Source: Bacteroidales bacterium UBA5326 | GTDB lineage: Bacteria; Bacteroidota; Bacteroidia; Bacteroidales; UBA932 | NCBI GenBank assembly: GCA_002408205.1 | Contig: DHQY01000009.1 | Location: 1-64,000, forward strand | DNA length: 64,000 bases | Direction of reading: 5' to 3' | Shown: positions 34,176 through 42,351 of the stretch, piece by piece | Layout of the letters: each line of letters opens with the position of its first letter | How positions within the stretch are numbered: the first letter of the stretch is position 1 | The notes under the pieces: generated by a model | The model's database searches: none | What the model saw: the letters and a program-made list of their open reading frames with translations, nothing else | What the model was told of the DNA's origin: nothing | Translations under genes and position numbers: made by a program

Positions 34176-34918
34176 AGCGCACTTATGAGATGGTCGTATC
34201 CATTTTCTTCTACTTCCAGAGCCAGTTCTTTTCCGGAAGTTTTAATGATCTGCCCTTTATACAATACGTGGACAATATCGGGGACAATATAATCCAGCAA
34301 ACGCTGATAGTGGGTTATGACCACAAATGAGTTTTCTTTGGTTTTAAGCTTGTTAACCCCTTGTGCCACTACGCGTAAAGCGTCAACATCCAGACCGCTG
34401 TCCGTTTCGTCCAGAAAGGCAAGAGTGGGTTCGAGCATGGCCATTTGAAATATTTCGTTGCGTTTTTTCTCCCCGCCGGAGAAACCCACGTTCACGCCTC
34501 TGTTCCCGAAAGAAGTGTCCATTCCCACAATGGCCATTTTTTCACGCATAAGTTTCAGAAATTCAGCAGCTGACAATGCCGGAAGGTTTTTATATTTCCG
34601 GTGTTCGTTCACAGCCGCTTTCATAAAATTCACGTTTGACAGCCCCGGAATTTCCACAGGATATTGGAATCCCAGGAATACACCCATACGGGCGCGTTCT
34701 TCGGGGGCCATGGCTAAAAGGTCCTGTCCCATATACAACACTTTTCCCTGTGTTACAGTGAACATTTCACGTCCGGCCAGGACTGCTGCAAGGGTAGATT
34801 TTCCAGACCCGTTTGGACCCATGATGGCATGCACCTCACCCGGATTGATCTCGAGATTAATACCCCGTAATATTTCTTTTTCGCCGATACGTGCGTGCAA
34901 ATCAATTATTTTCAACAT
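34172..34918 (-). CDS. sufC: Fe-S cluster assembly ATPase SufC
   Basis: 248 residues. SufC is the ABC-type ATPase that drives SufB-SufD rearrangement. Walker A is GPNGSGKST, the signature FSGGEKKRNEIFQ is SufC-specific, and Walker B with the D-loop reads LAFLDETDSGLDVDAL. The ATG at 34918 (MLKIIDLHARIG) is standard. It overlaps the end of the upstream pnuC gene by 17 nt and the sufD start by 4 nt. Confidence 0.96.
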   Translation of the reverse strand: MLKIIDLHARIGEKEILRGINLEINPGEVHAIMGPNGSGKSTLAAVLAGREMFTVTQGKVLYMGQDLLAMAPEERARMGVFLGFQYPVEIPGLSNVNFMKAAVNEHRKYKNLPALSAAEFLKLMREKMAIVGMDTSFGNRGVNVGFSGGEKKRNEIFQMAMLEPTLAFLDETDSGLDVDALRVVAQGVNKLKTKENSFVVITHYQRLLDYIVPDIVHVLYKGQIIKTSGKELALEVEENGYDHLISAL

Positions 34919-35570
34919 AATTCTCTTGTTTTTTCCATTCTTTTTTCCAATGAATGATCCCAATGACATTCAAAGCCAGGTAACATACAGCCACAATGGG
35001 CATAAATACAAGCCCGGCGGAAATATATAATATTACATTACAAATATTCAAAACAATCCAAAAAATCCAGCTCTCCCATTTCTTTCGCGCGGCCAGAAGC
35101 TGTGCCATAAGCATAAGCCCTGCGACTGTTGCATCCAGGTAAGGCGCACGGGCCGGGGGAAACACATCAGACAAGGAGTGTAAGCGGGTAAGAATAAATC
35201 CCCAGATAAAAACAATAACACTAAGGAGGACCAAATGCATTATTCTCTGTTTTGGTGTCAGAAACGAGATCTTCAGTTGATACTTCCCGTTCTTTTCTCC
35301 TGTCGCAGGACGCGTCCATTTGTAAAGTCCGTATATAAGGATCCCAATGGAAACGGGTTGTAATAACATGTTGGTATATAGGTTCTTTTGAAGAAACATT
35401 ATAAACAGCAGCGCCGAGTACACAAACCCTATCCAGTAATTCAGCGCCTTGGCAAGACTAGCGAGAAAAACGGACGTTAATCCAAAAATAACGGCACTGA
35501 ATTCCAGGTACGAAACACCTTGTCCGTTAATGGTGAAAAAGATATTGTGTAGATCAAAAAAAGCACCCAT
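34902..35570 (-). CDS. second PnuC-family vitamin transporter, inside the suf operon
   Basis: 222 residues with about seven hydrophobic segments. KNLYTNMLLQPVSIGILIYGLYKW (about residues 61-84, ends shown) follows the canonical PnuC pattern LYxxMLLQ...YGxYxW. It differs clearly from the pnuC at 18549, so the two probably carry different vitamins (nicotinamide riboside, thiamine or riboflavin are the known PnuC-family substrates). It starts 2 nt after sufB and overlaps sufC by 17 nt, so it is embedded in the suf operon. thiL (thiamine-phosphate kinase) diverges from sufB, making thiamine a reasonable guess only. Confidence 0.82.
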   Translation of the reverse strand: MGAFFDLHNIFFTINGQGVSYLEFSAVIFGLTSVFLASLAKALNYWIGFVYSALLFIMFLQKNLYTNMLLQPVSIGILIYGLYKWTRPATGEKNGKYQLKISFLTPKQRIMHLVLLSVIVFIWGFILTRLHSLSDVFPPARAPYLDATVAGLMLMAQLLAARKKWESWIFWIVLNICNVILYISAGLVFMPIVAVCYLALNVIGIIHWKKEWKKQENYVENN

Positions 35571-35572
35571 AC

Positions 35573-37021
35573 CTATCCAATCGAGCCCTCCAGCGATACA
35601 CTAAGCAATTTCTGGGCCTCAACAGCAAACTCCATGGGAAGTTTATTCAGCACTTCACGGGCATATCCGTTAACAATCAAGCCAACAGCATCTTCCGGAC
35701 CAATCCCGCGTTGCATGCAATAAAACAGCTGGTCTTCTCCAATTTTGGAAGTTGTGGCTTCGTGCTCCACAACAGCCGTATCATTCTCACTTTCAATATA
35801 AGGGAAAGTATGCGCACCACATTTATCTCCTAAAAGGAGCGAATCACACTGTGAGTGATTATAGGCATTTTCAGCTCCGGGCAACATTTTCACAAGCCCT
35901 CTGTAAGAGTTTTGGCTGTGACCGGCCGATATCCCCTTGCTGACTATCCGGCTCCGGGTATTTTTACCAATATGTATCATTTTTGTTCCGGTGTCTGCCT
36001 GTTGAAAATTGTTTGTAACAGCTACCGAATAAAACTCACTTACTGAATTATCTCCTTTCAGAATGGTACTGGGATATTTCCAGGTAATGGCAGATCCCGT
36101 TTCTACCTGCGTCCAGAAAAGCCTGGCATGGGAACCTTTGCAAATACCTCTCTTTGTGACAAAATTATAGATCCCGCCCTTTCCCTGTGAATCGCCCGGA
36201 TACCAGTTTTGTACGGTTGAGTATTTAACTTCTGCATCCTGCATAACAATGATCTCAACCACGGCCGCATGAAGCTGGTTTTCGTCTCTCTGCGGCGCAG
36301 TACAGCCTTCCAGATAGCTCAGGTAAGATCCTTCCTCCGCAACAATAAGCGTCCTTTCAAATTGTCCCGTTCCGCGCGCATTGATCCTGAAATAGCTGGA
36401 AAGCTCCATGGGACAACGTACCCCTTTGGGGATATAGCAGAAAGAGCCGTCTGAAAACACAGCCGAATTGAGTGCAGAAAAGAAATTATCGCCAACAGGC
36501 ACTACACTGGCCAGGTATTGCTGCACAAGGTGCGGATAATCGCGAACAGCCTCGGAAAAAGAACAAAAAATAATACCTTTTTCTGCGAGGGTCTCCTTAA
36601 AAGTAGTCTTAACCGAGACCGAATCGAAAACAGCGTCTACAGCCATGCCTGCCAGCACATTGCGTTCATGAAGCGGAATCCCGAGTTTTTCGAAGGTTTC
36701 GGCCAGTTTGGGGTCCATCTCCTGTCCGGAAGCAGCGGCAGAGGGGCTTTTGGGGGCAGCGTAATAAATGATATTCTGGTAATCAATGGGAGGAATTTCC
36801 AGGTGCGCCCAGCCGGGCATTTTCATGGTAAGCCATTTTCTATATGCATTCAGGCGGAAATCCAGCAACCAGGAGGGCTCTTCTTTCTTTGCGGATATTG
36901 TACGGATCACCTCTTCATTTAACCCTTTTTGAATGAATTCCTGTTCGAGTTTTGTTTCAAAACCGTGTTCGTATTCATTCTCCGTGATCCTCTTTAGTAT
37001 GGTATCCTGATGTTCGTTCAT
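35573..37021 (-). CDS. sufB: Fe-S cluster assembly protein SufB
   Basis: 482 residues. Central SUF scaffold subunit on which clusters are built. Diagnostic blocks are KEEPSWLLDFRLNAYRKWL, IPKGVRCPMELSSYFRIN, EGSYLSYLEGCTAP, the VQNWYPGDSQGKGGIYNFVTKRG region (ends shown), and the catalytic-loop Cys in NHSQCDSLLLG. The start MNEHQDT at 37021 has TATATTTG 6 nt upstream; a longer form to 37090 would overlap thiL. First gene of sufB-pnuC-sufC-sufD. Confidence 0.96.
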   Translation of the reverse strand: MNEHQDTILKRITENEYEHGFETKLEQEFIQKGLNEEVIRTISAKKEEPSWLLDFRLNAYRKWLTMKMPGWAHLEIPPIDYQNIIYYAAPKSPSAAASGQEMDPKLAETFEKLGIPLHERNVLAGMAVDAVFDSVSVKTTFKETLAEKGIIFCSFSEAVRDYPHLVQQYLASVVPVGDNFFSALNSAVFSDGSFCYIPKGVRCPMELSSYFRINARGTGQFERTLIVAEEGSYLSYLEGCTAPQRDENQLHAAVVEIIVMQDAEVKYSTVQNWYPGDSQGKGGIYNFVTKRGICKGSHARLFWTQVETGSAITWKYPSTILKGDNSVSEFYSVAVTNNFQQADTGTKMIHIGKNTRSRIVSKGISAGHSQNSYRGLVKMLPGAENAYNHSQCDSLLLGDKCGAHTFPYIESENDTAVVEHEATTSKIGEDQLFYCMQRGIGPEDAVGLIVNGYAREVLNKLPMEFAVEAQKLLSVSLEGSIG

Positions 37022-37027
37022 AGCGTG

Positions 37028-37055
37028 CAAATATACACGATTATTCTTACTTTTG
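37028..37055. promoter_or_regulatory. divergent promoter pair, sufB / thiL
   Basis: The whole intergenic region is 38 bp. The minus strand reads TATATTTG at 37035-37028 (6 nt before the sufB ATG). The plus strand reads TACTTTTG at 37048-37055 (4 nt before the thiL ATG). Only 12 bp lie between, so each promoter's -33 region falls on the other's -7 box or leader. Confidence 0.65.
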
Positions 37056-37059
37056 CAGT

Positions 37060-38100
37060 ATGAGTAAAAAAGAGACAGAGACGAGAACACCCGTCTCGAA
37101 ACTTGGAAAATACAATCTTACAGAACGTTTGGCAGCCCGATTCACTGTTGTAAATGACTCCACCCTGCAAGGATATGGGGACGATGCCGCTGTGGCTTTT
37201 TTTATGGATCCGTTAAGCGTATCTGCCCAGCAACTGGCGTTGGAAGGAGTAGATTTCGATCTGAGTTACGTGCCGTTGAAATTCATCGGGTACAAAACGG
37301 CTATCGGGGCCATGGGACAGGTAATGGCCATGAATGCCGTTCCGGTTCAGCTTTTGGTAAACATAGGTGTTTCACAACGTTTTTTTGTAGAAGATATCGA
37401 TGCTATTTTCGAAGGCATCTCGGCCTTATGTCGCCGTTATTCAGTAGACATTGCAGCTATTGACGTTCAATCGTCTTATACGGGTCTTTCACTGGCCGTG
37501 ACTGCCATTGGACAGGCAGAACCCGGTTTGCTTACACGCAGGAGCGGCGCACAGGAAAACGACCTCATTTGTCTGAGCGGAAACGTAGGGGCCGCCTATA
37601 TGGGACTCCGTGTTCTGGAAAGGGAAAAACGCGTTTTTACGGGAGAGACTGAAAAAGATGCTCTGCCCAATCTGAACGGTTACGAATACATCCTGGAACG
37701 GTACCTGAAACCGGAATTACCGTCCGCCCTGCTGGAGAACCTGCGCCGTGACGACCTGGTTCCCACTTCCATGTGCCTTCTGAAAAACGGACTGGCCCAT
37801 AGTATTCTAAGTCTCTGCAAGGCTTCGGGTAAAGGTGCAAGGCTGTTTGTCAATAAGATCCCAATTGCCCGCCAGTGTTTTGAATTTGCCGGGACCGACC
37901 CCTCTCTTTCGCCCCTGGTAGCAGCACTCAACGGAGGGGACGATTATGAGATGCTTTTTACTCTGCCATTGAATCAATACGAAAAGGTACAAAAAGAATA
38001 CAACCTGGACACGATCGGTCATATTTGTGATGTGTCGTCAGGTTGTAAACTAATTACTCCGGACGGGCAGGAGCTGACAGTAGAAAGTCCGGGTATGTGA
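37060..38100 (+). CDS. thiL: thiamine-monophosphate kinase (ThiL)
   Basis: 346 residues. ATP-dependent phosphorylation of thiamine monophosphate to the pyrophosphate cofactor. The PurM/AIR-synthase-like fold is shown by GYGDDAAV, SYVPLKFIGYKTAIGAMGQVMAMNAVP (ends shown), and the C-terminal LNGGDDYEMLFTLP. The N-terminal DxD-like ATP-binding acidic cluster is present. It diverges from sufB from a 38-bp region and converges on lemA with a 7-bp gap. An AIR-synthase-related protein of other function is possible but the GGDDYE block favours ThiL. Confidence 0.88.
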   Translation: MSKKETETRTPVSKLGKYNLTERLAARFTVVNDSTLQGYGDDAAVAFFMDPLSVSAQQLALEGVDFDLSYVPLKFIGYKTAIGAMGQVMAMNAVPVQLLVNIGVSQRFFVEDIDAIFEGISALCRRYSVDIAAIDVQSSYTGLSLAVTAIGQAEPGLLTRRSGAQENDLICLSGNVGAAYMGLRVLEREKRVFTGETEKDALPNLNGYEYILERYLKPELPSALLENLRRDDLVPTSMCLLKNGLAHSILSLCKASGKGARLFVNKIPIARQCFEFAGTDPSLSPLVAALNGGDDYEMLFTLPLNQYEKVQKEYNLDTIGHICDVSSGCKLITPDGQELTVESPGM

Positions 38101-38107
38101 AAGTACA

Positions 38108-38695
38108 CTAAAATTCCACTACGGGAGCTTTGTCCGCGCCTTCGGCCGCTTTGAAATAGGCTTTCTTCTCAAAACCGGCAATACCGGCAATAATTGAATT
38201 CGGAAATTTACGGATAAGGGTGTTGTAGGACTGTACGGTCTCGTTAAATGACCGGCGTTCCACAGTTATCCTGTTCTCTGTTCCTTCCAGTTGTGCCTGA
38301 AGCTCCAGAAAGTTTTGGTTAGCCTTTAATTCGGGATAGCGTTCAATAACCACCATGAGACGCCCCAGCGACTGGCTCAGATTATCCTGGGCACTTTGAA
38401 AAGCGGCCATACTTTCCTCGGTAAGATTTGAGGGATCTACAGTAACCGATGTAGCCTTGGCCCGGGCTTCAATTACGGCTTCCAGGGTTCCTCTTTCAAA
38501 GTCTGCAGCGCCTTTGACTATAGCCACCAGATTAGGGATGAGGTCTGACCTTCGCTGGTAAACGTTTTCCACTTGTGACCATGCCTGAACGGCTTTTTCT
38601 TCTGCAGCCACCATCCGGTTGTTCAGTTTAACGAACCACAAAACCAGAAGGGCAATAATGGCAATGATAATAATCCAAATTCTGCCTTTTTTCAT
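38108..38695 (-). CDS. LemA family protein
   Basis: 195 residues. One N-terminal membrane anchor (IWIIIIAIIALLVLWFV) is followed by a long helical domain. KAVQAWSQVENVYQRRSDLIPNLV (ends shown) and RSFNETVQSYNTLIRKFPN are LemA signatures. Function unknown; homologues are envelope-associated. It follows rnr by 6 nt on the same strand. Confidence 0.92.
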   Translation of the reverse strand: MKKGRIWIIIIAIIALLVLWFVKLNNRMVAAEEKAVQAWSQVENVYQRRSDLIPNLVAIVKGAADFERGTLEAVIEARAKATSVTVDPSNLTEESMAAFQSAQDNLSQSLGRLMVVIERYPELKANQNFLELQAQLEGTENRITVERRSFNETVQSYNTLIRKFPNSIIAGIAGFEKKAYFKAAEGADKAPVVEF

Positions 38696-38701
38696 AAGAT
38701 T

Positions 38702-40759
38702 TTAGTTTATCAATTTATAATCCAGTTGTTTCTGTTCCAAATTGGCTCTTTCAACCATAACGCGAACTCTCTGTCCCAGCTCGAAATGCCGGCCGGTATG
38801 GGTGCCTGTAAGCGTATAGGATTCTTTGTCAAACACATAATAATCGTCTGTCATTTCCCTTACCGGGATCATTCCTTCAATTAGTGTTTCATCAAGTTCT
38901 ACATACATGCCCCACTCGGTCAGTCCCGAGATGGTCCCGTTGAATTCCGAACCCACCTTGTCCTGCATAAACTCAACCATTTTGTATTTTATACTGGCAC
39001 GTTCGGCGTCCATAGCCAGTTGCTCGCGCTGGGAAAGATGCAGGCATCGGGTCTCGAGAGCTCCCTGATCTGCAGACTGTCCTCCCCTCAAATATAGCGC
39101 CAGCAGCCGATGTACCATGAGGTCTGAATAGCGGCGGATCGGGGACGTAAAATGGGTATAATTGTCGAAAGCCAGGCCGTAATGACCCACGTTGTGTGTA
39201 GTGTAATGGGCCCTGGCCATAGAACGCAGCGCCATAATGACAATTCCGCCCGCTTCGGGTTTTTCCCTGGCCTTATCCAGCAGTTTGTTCAACTCTCTGG
39301 CATAATCGCGGGTTGTCTTTGTTTTCTTCATGTTATATCCAAAATGGAAAACAAAGTCGCGAAAGGCTGTCATTTTGTCTTCTGCCGGCGGTTCATGCAC
39401 CCTGTAAACGAAAGCAGGCGACTTTTTCCCGGCTACGAACGCAGCCACTTCCTTATTGGCCAGCAACATAAATTCTTCTATCAGCCAATTGGAGTCGATA
39501 GTTTCCTTCACAATGACGGCCAGAGGTTTTCCTGTCTCATCGACCCGGACTTTTACCTCGGGCCTCTCAAAAGCAATGGCTCCTTTCTGAAAGCGTTCAT
39601 CCCTCAGCTTACCGGCCAGTTTATGCAAGACAGCAAGCCCTTCCCTGATCTCCCGGGGTACCGGTCCCGAACCGGCCGTTGAAACATTTTCCACCCCGTT
39701 CAGCACGGCCTGTGCTTCTTCATAAGACATACGGCTGGCTGAGCGGATCACGGTCCGGCCAAACCACCTGGAAAGCACCTGGCCCTGATCGTTCAATTCA
39801 AACACGGCCGAAAAACACAATTTCTCTTCGCCAGGACGCAGGGAACACAGGTTGTTAGACAGTTTTTCCGGAAGCATGGGCACTGTCCGGTCCACCAGGT
39901 ATACGGAGTTTCCCCTTTCGAAAGCCGATGTGTCAATAAGTGTATCGGGAGCAACGTAATAACTGACATCGGCAATATGAATCCCCACTTCCCATTGTGC
40001 TCCTTTCTTATCTGAATGTCGTATGGAAAGCGCATCGTCAAAATCTTTGGCATCGGCCGGATCTATGGTAAAGGTAGGAATATCGCGAAAATCCCTGCGT
40101 TGTCTGAGTTCATCCCCGGGGATTTCTGCGCTTATTTCTTCTGCCTGTTTTTCAACCTCTTCTGAAAACCGGTAAGGCAATCCGAACTCTGCCAGGATGG
40201 CATGCATTTCTGTGTTATTCTCTCCGGGAAGCCCCAGAACATCAAGCACTTTGCCTAGGGGCAAATTGTTCTTATTGTTCCAGCCGGTAACCAGAATGGC
40301 TACTTTTTCACCGTTTTGCGCCCCTGCCAGCTTCCCCCGCATCACCTCAATATCAAAAGGCATATTTTTAGAATCGGTAATCACATAGGCCTGTTTGTCA
40401 ACCAGCTGGAGAATGCCTATATAAGGTCTTTTTGAGCGTTCCAGTATCTGAATGACCTCCCCTTCTTTTTTCTTCCCGTCCCTGGCATTACGGCTAATGA
40501 CGGCCACCCTGACCAGGTCACCGTGCAAAGCGCCGTTTAATTTTCTTGCCGGCAAAAAAATATCTTCTACGGGTTCTGCCCCGTTCTGTTTGGTTACTAC
40601 CAGAAAGGCAAAGCCTTCACGAGTCATGCTCAGGGTTCCTTCGCATTCAACGGCTTTCGATCTTTTCCGGCTTTTACTATTGCCGTAATCCTTTTCCTGA
40701 CGGGCATTTCCCGACGGTTTGCCGCATCCTTTACGGCTTGTTTGATTTCTTCTACTCAT
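38702..40759 (-). CDS. rnr: ribonuclease R
   Basis: 685 residues. 3'-to-5' exoribonuclease that degrades structured RNA. Lys/Arg-rich N terminus, cold-shock domains to about 200, RNB catalytic domain with the acidic cluster DPADAKDFDDALSI near 235, HYTTHNVGHYGLA and FTSPIRRYSDLMVHRLL later on, and a C-terminal S1 domain. ATG 40759 was chosen over an in-frame TTG at 40771, which lies inside the promoter box. LemA is 6 nt downstream. Confidence 0.94.
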   Translation of the reverse strand: MSRRNQTSRKGCGKPSGNARQEKDYGNSKSRKRSKAVECEGTLSMTREGFAFLVVTKQNGAEPVEDIFLPARKLNGALHGDLVRVAVISRNARDGKKKEGEVIQILERSKRPYIGILQLVDKQAYVITDSKNMPFDIEVMRGKLAGAQNGEKVAILVTGWNNKNNLPLGKVLDVLGLPGENNTEMHAILAEFGLPYRFSEEVEKQAEEISAEIPGDELRQRRDFRDIPTFTIDPADAKDFDDALSIRHSDKKGAQWEVGIHIADVSYYVAPDTLIDTSAFERGNSVYLVDRTVPMLPEKLSNNLCSLRPGEEKLCFSAVFELNDQGQVLSRWFGRTVIRSASRMSYEEAQAVLNGVENVSTAGSGPVPREIREGLAVLHKLAGKLRDERFQKGAIAFERPEVKVRVDETGKPLAVIVKETIDSNWLIEEFMLLANKEVAAFVAGKKSPAFVYRVHEPPAEDKMTAFRDFVFHFGYNMKKTKTTRDYARELNKLLDKAREKPEAGGIVIMALRSMARAHYTTHNVGHYGLAFDNYTHFTSPIRRYSDLMVHRLLALYLRGGQSADQGALETRCLHLSQREQLAMDAERASIKYKMVEFMQDKVGSEFNGTISGLTEWGMYVELDETLIEGMIPVREMTDDYYVFDKESYTLTGTHTGRHFELGQRVRVMVERANLEQKQLDYKLIN

Positions 40760-40768
40760 AATGTACGA

Positions 40769-40800
40769 CAAATGTACGTAAAATCTTTTGTGTACCTTTG
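40769..40800. promoter_or_regulatory. divergent promoter pair, rnr / gpmI
   Basis: The minus strand reads TACATTTG at 40776-40769, 9 nt before the rnr ATG. The plus strand reads TACCTTTG at 40793-40800, 18 nt before the gpmI ATG. The boxes are 16 bp apart. The leftward box settles the rnr start at 40759. Confidence 0.65.
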
Positions 40801-40818
40801 TAGGATAATTTTACGCAC

Positions 40819-42345
40819 ATGAAAAAGAATGTATTATTGATGATCCTTGACGGATGGGGGGAAGGAAAACATGACCATTCCAATGCCATCTATACTACGG
40901 GGCAGCCTCATATAGACGCGCTCCGGACACAATATCCCAGCAGCACCCTGAGCGCATGCGGCGAAGACGTAGGACTCCCCGACGGCCAAATGGGAAACTC
41001 AGAAGTGGGACACCTGAATATCGGAGGAGGACGCATTGTTTATCAGGATCTTGTTAAAATTAACAAGGCCTGCCGCGAAGGCTCCCTGGAAAAGAACAGC
41101 GAAATCAAAGCCGCTTACGAATACGCCCGGAATAACAGGAAATCACTGCATTTCATGGGACTGGTTTCGAATGGAGGGGTTCACTCTTCCCTTGAACATC
41201 TTTTTGCTTTTCTGGACCTTGCCAAAGCTTGGGATCTTCCCCATGTTTACGTCCATTGTCTTATGGACGGACGCGATACCGATCCTCAGAGCGGGAAGGA
41301 TTTCGTACAACGTCTGGAAGACCATATGGCAAAATCTACCGGCAAAATTGCCAGCGTCATAGGCCGTTATTACACAATGGACCGCGATAAAAGATGGGAC
41401 CGTGTAAAACTGGGTTATGATCTGGCCGTTAACGGGACAGGCTCTCCTTTTACAAGCGCTGTGGAAGGCATAAGCCAGAGCTATGCGGCCGGTATTACCG
41501 ACGAGTTCATAAAACCCATTGTATGCGTAGACGCGCAGGGCTCTCCCGTTGGAAAAATCCAACCGGGCGACGCCATGATCTTTTTTAATTTCCGTAACGA
41601 CCGCGCCAGAGAAATAACACGCGTTCTTACCCAGGAAGACATGCCGGAACTGAGCATGCACACACTTCCTTTGTATTATTGCTGTCTTACTCCTTATGAC
41701 GATACATTCAAAGGCCTGCACATTCTTTTCGATAAGGATAATGTTCAGAAAACCCTTGGGGAAGTGGTCAGTGCAGCAGGAAGAACCCAGTTACGCATTG
41801 CCGAAACCGAAAAGTACGCGCATGTTACTTTTTTCTTTTCCGGAGGCCGCGAAGAAGTATTCTCTGACGAAGACCGTATTTTGGTACCTTCACCCAAAGT
41901 GGCCACTTACGATTTAAAACCCGAGATGAGCGCTCCACAGGTAGCCGAAAAAGTAATGGATGCGCTCCGTAGCGAAAAATACAATCTCATTGTCCTTAAT
42001 TTCGCCAACGGCGATATGGTGGGCCACACCGGTATCTACGAAGCGATTTGTCAGGCTGTTAAAATAATAGACATTCTGGCGGGACAGGTTGTAACTGTAG
42101 CACAGGACCACGATTATTCTGTGCTTATAACAGCCGACCACGGAAACGCAGACAATGCCGTTAACGAGGATGGTTCGCCCAATACGGCCCATTCGCTTAA
42201 CCGCGTGCCTTTTATTGTCGTCGACAAAGAAGTTAAAAAAGTACAAAACGGTATCCTGGCAGATATTGCCCCCACTATTCTTGATCTTATGGGAATCCCG
42301 GCCCCTGAAGAGATGACCGGTCATTCACTCATTAGTTTAAAATAG
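40819..42345 (+). CDS. gpmI: 2,3-bisphosphoglycerate-independent phosphoglycerate mutase
   Basis: 508 residues. Interconverts 3- and 2-phosphoglycerate through a phosphoserine using two Mn ions. MILDGWGEG holds the first metal Asp (11), and MGNSEVGHLNIGGGR the phosphoserine (Ser61). HCLMDGRDTDP and the C-terminal ITADHGNADNA carry substrate and metal ligands. The length is typical. dnaE starts 6 nt downstream. Confidence 0.96.
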   Translation: MKKNVLLMILDGWGEGKHDHSNAIYTTGQPHIDALRTQYPSSTLSACGEDVGLPDGQMGNSEVGHLNIGGGRIVYQDLVKINKACREGSLEKNSEIKAAYEYARNNRKSLHFMGLVSNGGVHSSLEHLFAFLDLAKAWDLPHVYVHCLMDGRDTDPQSGKDFVQRLEDHMAKSTGKIASVIGRYYTMDRDKRWDRVKLGYDLAVNGTGSPFTSAVEGISQSYAAGITDEFIKPIVCVDAQGSPVGKIQPGDAMIFFNFRNDRAREITRVLTQEDMPELSMHTLPLYYCCLTPYDDTFKGLHILFDKDNVQKTLGEVVSAAGRTQLRIAETEKYAHVTFFFSGGREEVFSDEDRILVPSPKVATYDLKPEMSAPQVAEKVMDALRSEKYNLIVLNFANGDMVGHTGIYEAICQAVKIIDILAGQVVTVAQDHDYSVLITADHGNADNAVNEDGSPNTAHSLNRVPFIVVDKEVKKVQNGILADIAPTILDLMGIPAPEEMTGHSLISLK

Positions 42346-42351
42346 TCCGGC

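Noticed and set aside
37022..37059. Possible TPP riboswitch for thiL or the pnu gene in the suf operon
   Set aside because: The intergenic region is 38 bp, fully taken up by two promoter boxes and short leaders.
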